Origin: Pontibacter liquoris | GTDB taxonomy: Bacteria > Bacteroidota > Bacteroidia > Cytophagales > Hymenobacteraceae | Length of the DNA stretch: 64,000 bases | Assembly: GCF_022758235.1 (NCBI RefSeq) | Contig: NZ_JALEBG010000001.1 | Coordinates: forward strand, 2,728,001 to 2,792,000 | Direction of reading: 5' to 3' | Shown: piece by piece, positions 56,303-64,000 of the stretch | Position numbering within the stretch: position 1 is the stretch's first letter | Layout of the letters: every line of letters starts with the position of its first letter | Program-made: the position numbers and the translations under genes | Notes under the pieces: model-generated | Told to the model about the DNA's origin: nothing | Seen by the model: only the letters and a program-made list of their open reading frames with translations | The model's database searches: none

Positions 56303-57041
56303 TAGAATAAATTACAAAAATCAGGTTACTGTAAGCAAGGAGGTGCTTTTTGACCTTCAGGCAGCGCATTTATTGAGTATCCCTTTTGAGAATCTGGATA
56401 TCCATTATGCACATCAGATAAGGCTAGAATTAGATTCCATTTACAAAAAGATAGTTCTCAACGGCAGAGGCGGGTTTTGCTATGAATTAAATGGCTTGTT
56501 TTACCATCTTCTTAAGTGCATCGGGTTTGATGTACAAATGATTTCAGGCAGAGGTTATACCAAAGATGGTAGTTACGGAGCAGAATATGACCATTTAGCT
56601 ATTGTGGCTACTATTGACGCAAAGAAGTACCTGGTGGATGTAGGCTTTGGGAAGTTCTCTTATAAGCCTTTAGAGATAACGCTTGGCGTTAACCTGGTCG
56701 ATGCGTTCGGATTATTCAGGTTTGATAAAGCACAGGATGGTTATTTAAGAATAAACCTCATTGAGAATGGGCTCCTGGTACCACAATATCTATTTGAGAT
56801 AAAAGAAAGGGAGTTTCGGGAATTTGAGGGGATGTGTGAATTCCATCAAACAAGCAAGGAGTCTCATTTTACAACTAAAAAGGTTGTTTCTATCGTTACG
56901 AAAACCGGTCGTAAAACGCTTACAAATAACCAAATCAAGATTTCAGACGGTGACACCGAAAGGATAACAGAATTTGAGGAAGAACTATTCGACGTTAACC
57001 TGAAGGAGTACTTTGATATTGAAATAAAGCTCGGTTACTGA
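56280..57041 (+). CDS. nat: Arylamine N-acetyltransferase
   Basis: 253 residues, typical size. The catalytic triad is complete: C67 in NGRGGFCYELNGLF, H105 in YDHLAIV, D120 in LVDVGFGKFS. LSIPFENLDIHY is the conserved N-terminal block. It moves acetyl from acetyl-CoA to arylamines and hydrazines; natural substrates in bacteria are mostly unknown. The gene and its upstream region are visibly more A/T-rich than the sugar genes before it (many AAA, ATA, TTA codons), which may point to recent acquisition. Cytoplasmic. Confidence 0.93.
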   Translation: MNIQLYLDRINYKNQVTVSKEVLFDLQAAHLLSIPFENLDIHYAHQIRLELDSIYKKIVLNGRGGFCYELNGLFYHLLKCIGFDVQMISGRGYTKDGSYGAEYDHLAIVATIDAKKYLVDVGFGKFSYKPLEITLGVNLVDAFGLFRFDKAQDGYLRINLIENGLLVPQYLFEIKEREFREFEGMCEFHQTSKESHFTTKKVVSIVTKTGRKTLTNNQIKISDGDTERITEFEEELFDVNLKEYFDIEIKLGY

Positions 57042-57109
57042 CAAAGTGTAAACGTCAGCCTAATCTATAGGTAGCATCAAACTGTTCCAACTATTCTAAT
57101 CCAAATCCC

Positions 57110-57574
57110 ATGAAAGAAAAAATCGCCATTGCCATAGCAGGAATTATACTTGCCTCCTGCGGGACAGCGCCCCTAGAGACCAATTCGGAAGTAAGCTCAA
57201 ACCCGCTTACCGGCACCTGGCAGCTGGTTTCCGGAACGCTGATTGCGCAGGGCGACACCACCGTAACACACTATACCAACGGCATCTCCTTTATCAAGAT
57301 CATCAACGACACGCATTTTGCCTTCCTGCAGCATGATCTGACAAAGGGCAAGGATTCAGCCGTTTTTGTGTCCGGCGGCGGCCGTTATACTTTAGCTGAT
57401 AGTGTATACACCGAAAAGCTGGAGTATTGCAGCGCCCGGGAATGGGAAGGAAATGACTTTACGTTTACGGTAGCCCTGCAAGGCGACACGCTTGTGCAAC
57501 GGGGCATCGAAAAGGTAGACGAGGCAGGCGTGAACAGGGAGAATATCGAAACCTACATCCGCATAAAGAACTAG
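57110..57574 (+). CDS. Lipocalin-like lipoprotein, hypothetical
   Basis: 154 residues. Lipoprotein signal peptide with lipobox LASC (C17). After a short linker, NPLTGTWQLVSGTLIAQGD has the GTW motif that opens small lipocalin-like barrels in Bacteroidota, and the remaining sequence alternates in beta-strand fashion (ISFIKIINDTHFAFLQHD, FTFTVALQGDTLVQRG). Probably a periplasmic or outer-membrane barrel holding a small hydrophobic ligand. The fold is an inference; the ligand is unknown. Confidence 0.7.
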   Translation: MKEKIAIAIAGIILASCGTAPLETNSEVSSNPLTGTWQLVSGTLIAQGDTTVTHYTNGISFIKIINDTHFAFLQHDLTKGKDSAVFVSGGGRYTLADSVYTEKLEYCSAREWEGNDFTFTVALQGDTLVQRGIEKVDEAGVNRENIETYIRIKN

Positions 57575-57594
57575 CTACCCACTAGCCTCAACCT

Positions 57595-58038
57595 ATGATT
57601 CGCCCCTATTCGCCCAATGACAAAGAAGCGCTGCTGGCCCTTTTACGGCTTAACACGCCGCAGTATTTTCACCCCGCCGAAGAGCAGGATCTCAGCGATT
57701 ACCTGGAGCAATACGCGCAGGACTACTTTGTAGTAACGGAGGCAGCCACCCTGGTCGGTTCGGGCGGCATCAATTATTTTGAGGCCGATAAGGTAGCCCG
57801 TCTCTCCTGGGACATCATTCACCCCGATTTTCAGGGAAAAGGAATCGGCCGAAAACTCACTGAGTTCAGAATAGCCCGGATCAGCACCCACCCCGAAATA
57901 GACACGATCGTGGTCAGGACCACGCAACTGGTGTATGGCTTTTACCAGAAAGCCGGGTTTGCCTTAACAAATACCGCTAAAGATTTCTGGGCACCGGGTT
58001 TTGACCTTTACCAGATGGAAATGAAGATAAAGCGGTAA
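57595..58038 (+). CDS. GNAT-family N-acetyltransferase
   Basis: 147 residues. Opening MIRPYSPNDKEALLALLR and the acetyl-CoA loop HPDFQGKGIGRKLTEFRI (Q/RxxGxG/A) are the standard GNAT motifs, and VYGFYQKAGFALT is the usual C-terminal motif. It acetylates an amine on an unknown small molecule or protein in the cytoplasm. Begins 20 bases after the lipoprotein gene. Confidence 0.92.
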   Translation: MIRPYSPNDKEALLALLRLNTPQYFHPAEEQDLSDYLEQYAQDYFVVTEAATLVGSGGINYFEADKVARLSWDIIHPDFQGKGIGRKLTEFRIARISTHPEIDTIVVRTTQLVYGFYQKAGFALTNTAKDFWAPGFDLYQMEMKIKR

Positions 58039-58099
58039 ACAACTGGCGTTTTTCCGTAAAAACACGTACCTTTTTTTCTATACTTAAGAAGCTAATCTC

Positions 58100-58876
58100 A
58101 TGCACAACTTAAAACTAACTCTTTGCCTGCTTACAGCCCTGCTACTTTCCGGGCACCTGACACAGGCACAGCAAACCGCCACAAAACCTGCCGCCCAGAA
58201 AACAGAAGAGCAGAAAAATAAAGAATACGAGGCCTGGACAAAGATGCGCGACGACTGGGCGAACCTGGGCCGCTACCGCGAGGATAACCAGAACCTGAAG
58301 GCGCCACTTCCCGGAGAGAACCGCGTTGTGTTTATGGGCAACTCCATCACCGAAGGGTGGGTAAAGCTTTCTCCAGAGTTCTTTGCCGGTAAGCCCTACA
58401 TTGGCCGCGGCATTGGTGGCCAGACCACGCCCCAGATGCTGATCCGCTTTCGCCCGGACGTGATCATGCTGCAGCCCAAAGCGGTGGTTATACTTGCCGG
58501 CACCAACGATATCGCCGGCAATACAGGGCCTTCCTCTCTCGAGATGATAGAAGATAACCTGGCCTCGATGGCCGAACTGGCCAAATCAAACGGCATCAAA
58601 GTGATCCTATCATCTGTGTTGCCGGTATACGATTACCCCTGGAAACCCGGCCTGCAACCTGCCGAAAAGATCATTACCCTGAACAAATGGATCAAGGCGT
58701 ATGCCGAGGCCAACCACATGATATACCTGGACTATTTCTCAGCGATGGTGGACGACCGGAAGGGCATGAAAGCTGCCTACTCGGAAGATGGCGTACATCC
58801 GAACAAAGCAGGATATAAAGTAATGGAGGGGCTGGCAGAAAAAGCAATCAAAAAAGCCTTACAACCTGTTAAATAA
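58100..58876 (+). CDS. SGNH/GDSL hydrolase, secreted esterase
   Basis: 258 residues with signal peptide (LCLLTALLLSGHLTQAQ). SGNH blocks: block I FMGNSITEGW with nucleophile S82, block II GIGGQTT (Gly), block III ILAGTNDIAG (Asn), block V DGVHPNKAGY with D230 and H233. Such enzymes remove acyl groups, often acetyl from polysaccharides (rhamnogalacturonan or xylan acetylesterases), which would fit the sugar-degrading surroundings. Substrate not proven. Exported to the periplasm or beyond. Confidence 0.9.
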   Translation: MHNLKLTLCLLTALLLSGHLTQAQQTATKPAAQKTEEQKNKEYEAWTKMRDDWANLGRYREDNQNLKAPLPGENRVVFMGNSITEGWVKLSPEFFAGKPYIGRGIGGQTTPQMLIRFRPDVIMLQPKAVVILAGTNDIAGNTGPSSLEMIEDNLASMAELAKSNGIKVILSSVLPVYDYPWKPGLQPAEKIITLNKWIKAYAEANHMIYLDYFSAMVDDRKGMKAAYSEDGVHPNKAGYKVMEGLAEKAIKKALQPVK

Positions 58877-58915
58877 GCAGGCACAGCGGGTGAGAACGGC
58901 AGTATAAACCAGCCG

Positions 58916-59329
58916 CTACCCTTGCTGGGAGTACCGCCTCAGCCACAGGCGGGCATCTTCAATGTTATCGAACATCTCGGTCTGAAAGGCGGTGATGTTG
59001 GAATAAAAGTTTTCTGCCGAGGATGCACCCAGCGAGTCGGGATTGGTGATCATAGCAAAGTGCTTTAAACCGGCTTTGGCTGCATTTGGGGCCCACTCGT
59101 TCAATACCCAGTCCAGGGAGTGGTTCCAGGAACCGATAATCAGGCGCGTATCATTAAGTACACAGCTATAACCAGCCTTTTGTAGTGTTTCGGTATATGC
59201 TGCCGCTCCTTCCTTGATGTTCTCTGCCGTAAGATAGCCCATCCAGTTCACGTAGATCCACCTGTTCCGGCTATCCTGTTTAATGGTAAGATATACGCGC
59301 CCAAAAGGGTTGGTTAGTTCCTGGGTCAT
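58916..59329 (-). CDS. SpoIIAA/STAS-like protein
   Basis: 137 residues from the ATG giving MTQELTNPFGRVYLTI. The frame stays open 34 codons further upstream, but that part is read from a long hairpin and looks non-coding. The body (RWIYVNWMGYLTAENIKEGA, SCVLNDTRLIIGSWNHSLDW, FAMITNPDSLGASSAE) fits the SpoIIAA-like/STAS fold family common in Cytophagales. A second member of this fold is encoded at 63170. The role is unknown; such proteins are thought to work by protein contact. Confidence 0.65.
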   Translation of the reverse strand: MTQELTNPFGRVYLTIKQDSRNRWIYVNWMGYLTAENIKEGAAAYTETLQKAGYSCVLNDTRLIIGSWNHSLDWVLNEWAPNAAKAGLKHFAMITNPDSLGASSAENFYSNITAFQTEMFDNIEDARLWLRRYSQQG

Positions 59330-59367
59330 TTGTAAAAGGTACTGAAAACTTGATTGGAAGCAAAATA

Positions 59368-59441
59368 CTTTCTGCCTTGGCGGCCTCCTTTGCCAGAGAA
59401 TATCTTCTAAGATCTCCTCTGGCAAAGGCAAAGGCAGAAAG
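59368..59441 (-). terminator. Long nested inverted repeat between cupin and STAS-like genes
   Basis: Three nested stems: CTTTCTGCCTT/AAGGCAGAAAG (59368-59378, 59431-59441), CCTTTGCCAGAG/CTCTGGCAAAGG (59387-59398, 59417-59428) and ATCTT/AAGAT in the loop. It starts 18 bases after the cupin gene stop on the minus strand, so it may terminate that gene or protect the next transcript. Confidence 0.6.
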
Positions 59442-59458
59442 AAGATAAATATCGCTGC

Positions 59459-59962
59459 TTAGCGGCCAAAATCGTCCTGCACGCGCACAATATCATCTTC
59501 ATCAGAAGGCAGTTCCACATCGGTGTGCTGCCAGATCTCGGCCAGCACGCCCCAGTCTTTTAAACCGACCAACCGGTGGCGCTCGCCTTGCTTAAGGGTG
59601 ATCAGCTCGCCGGGCATCAGCTCTTTCACATCCCCTTCCTCATCGGTGTCGCTGGTTACTACGCCTACTTTGCCTTCCACCACTTTCCATATTTCAGCGC
59701 GGCGGTGATGATATTGCCACGACAGGCGCTTTTCCGGTGCCACGATCAGGATCTTCGGGCTTAGCTTACCCGATATCTTCAGCTGGTCTATGGACATGCC
59801 ATCAAAATACGTATCGGCAAACTGCTGTGCCTGGTCCTCGTTGATCACAAAAAAGCCACCCCAGGGGCGTGTCGGGTCCTGCTTATTAATGGTAAAACCC
59901 TGCTCTTGCAACTGCTGCGCTGTTTTCCGGAAGATCGTCTCTTTGTCTTGTTGGGTACTCAT
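59459..59962 (-). CDS. Cupin-domain protein, mannose-6-phosphate isomerase type II-like
   Basis: 167 residues. PWGGFFVINE begins the phosphomannose-isomerase-like cupin; SPKILIVAPEKRLSWQYHHR and RAEIWKVVEGKVGVV contain the metal-binding histidines and glutamate (HHRRAEIW), and LKQGERHRLVGL gives the second cupin motif. Metal-dependent sugar-phosphate isomerase or sugar-sensing role is inferred from family; some relatives are annotated as phosphoheptose or mannose isomerases without proof. Cytoplasmic. Confidence 0.8.
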   Translation of the reverse strand: MSTQQDKETIFRKTAQQLQEQGFTINKQDPTRPWGGFFVINEDQAQQFADTYFDGMSIDQLKISGKLSPKILIVAPEKRLSWQYHHRRAEIWKVVEGKVGVVTSDTDEEGDVKELMPGELITLKQGERHRLVGLKDWGVLAEIWQHTDVELPSDEDDIVRVQDDFGR

Positions 59963-60152
59963 AGTTTCTGTTAAAGCCTTAGTTAGGTTGTGCGTTCTCT
60001 CTAGTGATGCTTAAAAATGCATAATAATTCTTATTCGGCCATAAGCAGGCCCAATTTTGGTCCCGCGCTCCTGCCTGATTACGGCCTGGCCGGTAATAAA
60101 AAGAGGAAAAAAGTATAGCTTCCCTCCTCTTACTTTGTTGTTACATGATGGG

Positions 60153-62471
60153 TTACGGCATGACGGCCGGCTGCTTTTTATTTGGCTTTGCCCCCATGTA
60201 AAAAGTAATCGTACCGCCGTTCATTATATCGTCGTGGGTCAGGTAGTTACGGTTCAGTGGTTGCCCGTTCAAAACCATTTTCTGCACATACACATTTTTG
60301 TCGCTCTGGTGCCGGGTGCCGATGGTAAAGGTTTTGCCGTTCTCCAGGTGGAGGGTGGCTTCCGTTACAGCCGGGCTGCCCAGGGCATACTGTGTGGAAC
60401 CGGGCGCAACCGGGTAAAACCCGAGCGTGCTGAAAATATACCAAGCACTCATCTGGCCACAATCGTCGTTGCCGCCCAGGCCATCCACTGTGGGTTTATA
60501 CATGGCTTTAAGGATCATGCGCACGCGCTCCTGCGTTTTCCAGGGCTGATCGGCCCAGTTATACAGGTAGGCTACGTGGTGCGAGGGTTCGTTGCCGTGC
60601 ACATAGTTGCCAATAATGCCGTCACGCGAGATGTCTTCGGTTTGCGCAAAGTACTTATCGGGCAGGTGCATGGTAAAGAGCGAGTCCAGGTGCGTGGCGA
60701 AGCGTTCCTTGCCGCCCATCATCCCGATCAGGGCTATCGGGTCGTGCGGCACATACAGGCTGTAGTTCCAGGAATTTCCTTCAATAAAGCCCTGCCCGTG
60801 CGTATCGAGCGGGTCAAACTCCTTTTTCCAGGAGCCATCGCTCAGCCGGGGCCTTGTAAAACCGCTTTTTGCATCGTACACATTTTTGTAGTTCTGCGCC
60901 CGCTTCATAAATTCGTCATAAATAGCAGGCTTGTTTAGTTTTTTAGCCATCTGGGCAATGCACCAATCGTCGTAAGCATACTCCAGCGTTTTAGAGACCG
61001 AGGAGCTGTTCTTGTCTTCGGGCACGTAGCCCAGCTGCATGTAGTAATCCAGCCCGTCGTAGTAACCTGTGCGGGCGGTGGCCACGCAGGCTTCCAGTGC
61101 TTTTTCCGCATCAAAGCCGGTGTTGCCTTTCAGCACCGCATCAGCTATCACGGGCACGCTGTGGTAGCCGATCATGCACCAGTTCTCATTCCCGTAATGC
61201 GACCATACCGGCAGCATGTGCTCGGCACTCTGGTTGTAATGGGCCAGCATACTCTGCACCATATCGGCATTGCGTTTGGGCTGCACAATATTGAAGAGCG
61301 GGTGAAGGGCGCGGTACGTATCCCAGAGCGAGAAGGTCGTATAGTTGGTAAAGCCCTCCGCTTTGTGATTGTTCTGATCCAGGCCACGGTAGCTGCCATC
61401 GGTGTCCATAAAGGTGGTAGGCCCCAGGAAGGTATGATACAGGGCGGTATAGAAGTTCACCAGGTCGTCTTTGCGCGTGGCTTTCACGGCCACTTTCTGC
61501 AACTCTTTGTTCCACAGGGCCTGGCTCTGTTGTTTTACCTTCTCAAAATCCCACCCCGGAATTTCGGCTTTCATGTTGGCCAGGGCTCCGGCCGTGCTCA
61601 CCGGCGACAAAGCAAACTTGATCTTGATCTTCTCTCCTTCCGTGGTTTTAAAATCGAAGTAGGCGCGCAGTTTTTTACCGGCAAACTCCGGGAAGTTCTT
61701 GGTCTGGTCGAACTTGCGCCAGAAGCCTTTGTAGGGTTGTGCCTCTGCGTAGTCTTTGTTGCCATACTGGTAAAAAGGCTTGCTGAACGACATGGCAAAG
61801 TATACCGTACGGGTTCGGGCCCAGCCGTTCGTTTGCCGGTAGCCCGTAATAAGCGTATCGTTCTCCACGCGTACAAACGTCCACACGTTCTTTTCGTCGT
61901 AGTTATAGAGGCCATGCATCAAATCCAGGATGATGTGCGCCGAATCAGATTTGGGGAATGTATACTGGTGCATGCCCACGCGGGTGGTGGCCGTCATTTC
62001 GGCGGTGATGGCGTGGTCGTCGAGCTTCACCTTGTAATAGGCGGGTTCGGCCAATTCGTTCTTATGCGAGAAAGCCGAACGGTAGCCACTGGCCGGTTTG
62101 TCGGCCGTGCCGGGGTTCAGCTGCAGTTTACCGGTAGTCGGCATCACCAGGAAATCGCCCAGATCGGAATGGCCGGTGCCGCTGAAATGCGTATGGCTAA
62201 AGCCCACAATGGTTTTATCGCTATACTGGTAGCCAGCGCAGTACTTGTACACGTCGGGGTTATACTTGCCATTCACCGCGTAGGGGATCGTGTCGGTATC
62301 GGGGCTAAGCTGCACCATGCCAAAAGGCACTGTGGCTCCCGGGTAAGTATGCCCCATTTTGGCCGTGCCGATCAGCGGGTTCACATACTTTATATAATCC
62401 GCGGCAGGTTTGGTCTGGGCAAGTGCCAGTGCCGGGGCAAAAAGGAGAAGAACGAGATACTTCTTTTTCAT
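60153..62471 (-). CDS. GH92 alpha-mannosidase, exported
   Basis: 772 residues from the ATG giving MKKKYLVLLLFAPALALAQ, a clear signal peptide; an upstream in-frame start is rejected. GH92 hallmarks are all present: YVNPLIGTAKMGHTYPGATV, FSHTHFSGTGHSDLGDFLV, LEYAYDDWCIAQMAKKL, GNEPSHHVAYLYNW and GGNDDCGQMSAWYIFSTLG. These calcium-dependent inverting exo-enzymes remove alpha-1,2 (also 1,3 or 1,4) mannose from N-glycans or yeast mannan. It stands alone, outside the sugar cluster and on the other strand. Confidence 0.96.
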   Translation of the reverse strand: MKKKYLVLLLFAPALALAQTKPAADYIKYVNPLIGTAKMGHTYPGATVPFGMVQLSPDTDTIPYAVNGKYNPDVYKYCAGYQYSDKTIVGFSHTHFSGTGHSDLGDFLVMPTTGKLQLNPGTADKPASGYRSAFSHKNELAEPAYYKVKLDDHAITAEMTATTRVGMHQYTFPKSDSAHIILDLMHGLYNYDEKNVWTFVRVENDTLITGYRQTNGWARTRTVYFAMSFSKPFYQYGNKDYAEAQPYKGFWRKFDQTKNFPEFAGKKLRAYFDFKTTEGEKIKIKFALSPVSTAGALANMKAEIPGWDFEKVKQQSQALWNKELQKVAVKATRKDDLVNFYTALYHTFLGPTTFMDTDGSYRGLDQNNHKAEGFTNYTTFSLWDTYRALHPLFNIVQPKRNADMVQSMLAHYNQSAEHMLPVWSHYGNENWCMIGYHSVPVIADAVLKGNTGFDAEKALEACVATARTGYYDGLDYYMQLGYVPEDKNSSSVSKTLEYAYDDWCIAQMAKKLNKPAIYDEFMKRAQNYKNVYDAKSGFTRPRLSDGSWKKEFDPLDTHGQGFIEGNSWNYSLYVPHDPIALIGMMGGKERFATHLDSLFTMHLPDKYFAQTEDISRDGIIGNYVHGNEPSHHVAYLYNWADQPWKTQERVRMILKAMYKPTVDGLGGNDDCGQMSAWYIFSTLGFYPVAPGSTQYALGSPAVTEATLHLENGKTFTIGTRHQSDKNVYVQKMVLNGQPLNRNYLTHDDIMNGGTITFYMGAKPNKKQPAVMP

Positions 62472-62495
62472 GAGCAAATAGGGTTTACAGAACAA

Positions 62496-63169
62496 AATAG
62501 CAGGTGGCCGCTGTCCACAAAAACAGATAGCACCCGCCCTTTGCCGGGCTGCAGGCGCTGGGCAGATGGCTTTTCAAGGTATCACAATTTTTTAGGAGAT
62601 AAAAATAACACCAAACCGCAGCACCATCCTAAGCTGGCAGCCCGAAGTATACTTCCGGATCTACCTGCGCCCTGGATATTGGTATAAACATAGCAAAACA
62701 AAAACGGACGGAAAGCTTTGTGTTGCCAGGCGATCGTAGCTCCTTCCTGTTAGCGGCATAACGGCATACGTTCTCCTACAAACATCTACTTCTATTCACC
62801 TCATTACCAGCCTACTTATCTCTTTATTTTATATTGAAGGTTAGGCCAAAATTGCACAATACAGGAGGCTTTCTTACTGTCTTTTTCATCTTTAAGAAGC
62901 TCCAGAATTGAAATACTATATAGCTCTCCCTTAATTTTTTGGACTTCTGTATAACTTTTTAGCAGTCAAAATAGTACCGATATAAGCCGCGTAACAAAGC
63001 ACTGATTTGTTATAAGGCATCCGAGTTATCTACCTTTTCTGCATTTAAGTTCACTGCCTTTGTCCGTAGCCATGCTCCGGGCAAAGGCCTCCTACCATTT
63101 TCCTGATTGTTGGCTGTACAGAGATTGGACAGCTTTAATTAAGCTATGAACCACTAAAGCGGAGGGCCT
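62496..63169. other. Intergenic region, divergent GH92 / STAS-like genes
   Basis: About 670 bases. A perfect 12-bp palindrome GAAGTATACTTC at 62644-62655 joins two AAGTATA heptamers head to head, some 170 bases upstream of the GH92 start. No ORF or RNA gene recognised; AT-rich from 62800 to 63000. Confidence 0.5.
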
Positions 63170-63586
63170 ATGTCCAAAACAAACTTAGATTACCTGCAAA
63201 TCACCCTGTATGAAGAAAACAATATTTTGTACTCTAAATGGACCCGGGATGTAACCCAGGATGAGTATAGGGCGGGCATAAAACAGATCCTGCGGCGGCT
63301 GCAGCAGCCCCACATTTATTACTGGATATCAGATTGCGGGAAACTCACCGGCCTTACGATCTTAAATCAGCAGTGGCTGTTACGGGAAATTGCGCCAGCC
63401 TTATGCAGTATACCGCTCAAAAAGATCGCCCACATTGGTAATGATGATGTCTTCAGTTTCTTGGTAATGGACAATATCGTCCAGAAAACCATCGAGCTCT
63501 ATGACTTTCAGGCAGATTTTATGCAGTTTAAAACTTATGAGGCGGCGGTGCACTGGCTGGGCTTTCACCAGAGCCAGTTTGCCTGA
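63170..63586 (+). CDS. SpoIIAA/STAS-like protein
   Basis: 138 residues, no signal peptide. NNILYSKWTRDVTQDEYRAG, YYWISDCGKLTGLTILNQQW and KKIAHIGNDDVFSFLVMDN follow the same strand-helix order as the STAS-like protein encoded at 58916, and the two are probably distant paralogues. The conserved D in SDCGKL sits where related proteins have ND(T)R. Function unknown. Confidence 0.65.
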   Translation: MSKTNLDYLQITLYEENNILYSKWTRDVTQDEYRAGIKQILRRLQQPHIYYWISDCGKLTGLTILNQQWLLREIAPALCSIPLKKIAHIGNDDVFSFLVMDNIVQKTIELYDFQADFMQFKTYEAAVHWLGFHQSQFA

Positions 63587-63632
63587 GCCCGGCGTAGGTA
63601 TGAAAAGCGCTATTGATACTGGCACAAAAAAC

Positions 63633-63674
63633 AAATCCCTTGCAGCAGCTTACGAAAGCTGCTGCAAGGGATTT
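63633..63674 (-). terminator. Strong intrinsic terminator between convergent genes
   Basis: A perfect 19-bp stem starting AAATCCCTTGCAGCAGCTT with a four-base loop. The minus-strand side is followed by GTTTTTTG, so it ends the minus-strand gene; the plus-strand side is followed only by ATTTGG. Confidence 0.9.
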
Positions 63675-63727
63675 GGATGCTGTCACTTATAAACGACCTG
63701 TTGCATGACAAGGCCGCAGAAGTACTT

Positions 63728-63997
63728 TTATTTTAATTCTTTGTAGAGCCTTTTTGATTTCACACTAAGAGAGAACCAGCTGTAATTGCTACGCAGTGTC
63801 ACAAAATTATCGCCTTCGATAATGCCGTTCACACTCTTGCTGCTCAATGCTTCAGCCAGCACCTCATCCTGGATAAGCACGTTATCCTTTACCAGGCCTT
63901 CTTTTACAAAAGAGCATTCTACTCCTTTGTCGTTATACTTGAGCAACAAGGTACTACTGTTTGCTAATCCTTCCTGAATTTTCTGTAGTTCTTTCAT
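63728..63997 (-). CDS. Hypothetical protein, 89 residues
   Basis: Starts MKELQKIQEGLANSSTLLLK and ends KSKRLYKELK; soluble, charged, without signal peptide or membrane segment. It appears complete, with the ATG four bases inside the window edge, though an upstream start outside the window cannot be ruled out. No family recognised. The strong terminator 55 bases after its stop supports it being expressed. Confidence 0.6.
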   Translation of the reverse strand: MKELQKIQEGLANSSTLLLKYNDKGVECSFVKEGLVKDNVLIQDEVLAEALSSKSVNGIIEGDNFVTLRSNYSWFSLSVKSKRLYKELK

Positions 63998-64000
63998 AGG

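Overview
The window comes from a Bacteroidota chromosome, most likely order Cytophagales, family Hymenobacteraceae (Pontibacter-like; the genus is a guess). The grounds are four proteins with type IX secretion (T9SS) C-terminal sorting domains, a SusC/SusD/SusE operon, an OMP_b-brl_3 type TonB receptor, LytS/LytTR and PAS two-component pairs, DUF4268 and DUF922 proteins, and promoters of the TTG-N19-TAnnTTTG type. I saw no tRNA, rRNA, CRISPR array, transposase or phage gene.

Layout. 1-1.8 kb: a DUF4268 protein and a DUF922 metalloprotease-like protein. 1.9-14.8 kb (minus strand): three very large T9SS-exported mosaic proteins built from a shared set of modules (a malectin-like repeat, a second beta-rich repeat, BACON/Ig/cadherin/Kelch/propeller domains), with recently copied or converted segments within and between the genes. 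15.4 kb: a TatA-type Tat translocase subunit. 15.7-20.3 kb: a TonB-dependent outer-membrane receptor divergent from a LytS-type kinase and LytTR regulator pair. 20.5-22.4 kb: a PAS histidine kinase overlapping a single-domain response regulator. 22.4-26.9 kb (minus): a ClC channel with CBS domains and a three-domain DNA ligase D. 27.7-54.8 kb (all plus): a long carbohydrate block. 54.9-64 kb: assorted genes (2Fe-2S reductase, arylamine N-acetyltransferase, lipoprotein, GNAT, SGNH hydrolase, two SpoIIAA/STAS-like proteins, a cupin, a GH92 alpha-mannosidase).

The carbohydrate block reads as one programme. A T9SS-exported GH13 amylase, a GH5-like enzyme and a GH2 lipoprotein are followed by galK, galT and a sodium/solute symporter, then by a SusR-like TPR/HTH regulator and susC-susD-susE, GH31, a SusA-like GH13 and a lipoprotein aldose 1-epimerase. 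Inference: alpha-glucan is cut at the surface and imported as maltodextrin by SusCDE, then trimmed in the periplasm by GH13/GH31. Galactose and other sugars released by GH2/GH5-like enzymes are mutarotated, imported by the symporter and phosphorylated by GalK/GalT. galE and a susB (GH97) homologue are not in the window.

Most unusual signals: (i) a heptamer, AAGTATA/TATACTT, seen by eye at well over 60 places in coding and non-coding DNA and in all reading frames, often forcing the rare Ile codon ATA; (ii) a nucleotide-perfect 371-bp duplication inside one giant gene and an ~850-bp block shared by its two neighbours; (iii) a susC promoter matching consensus about 600 nt upstream of susC, implying a long leader; (iv) a GH31 gene whose signal peptide begins with ATA where ATG is expected; (v) an unassigned minus-strand structured intergenic segment ending in a good intrinsic terminator.
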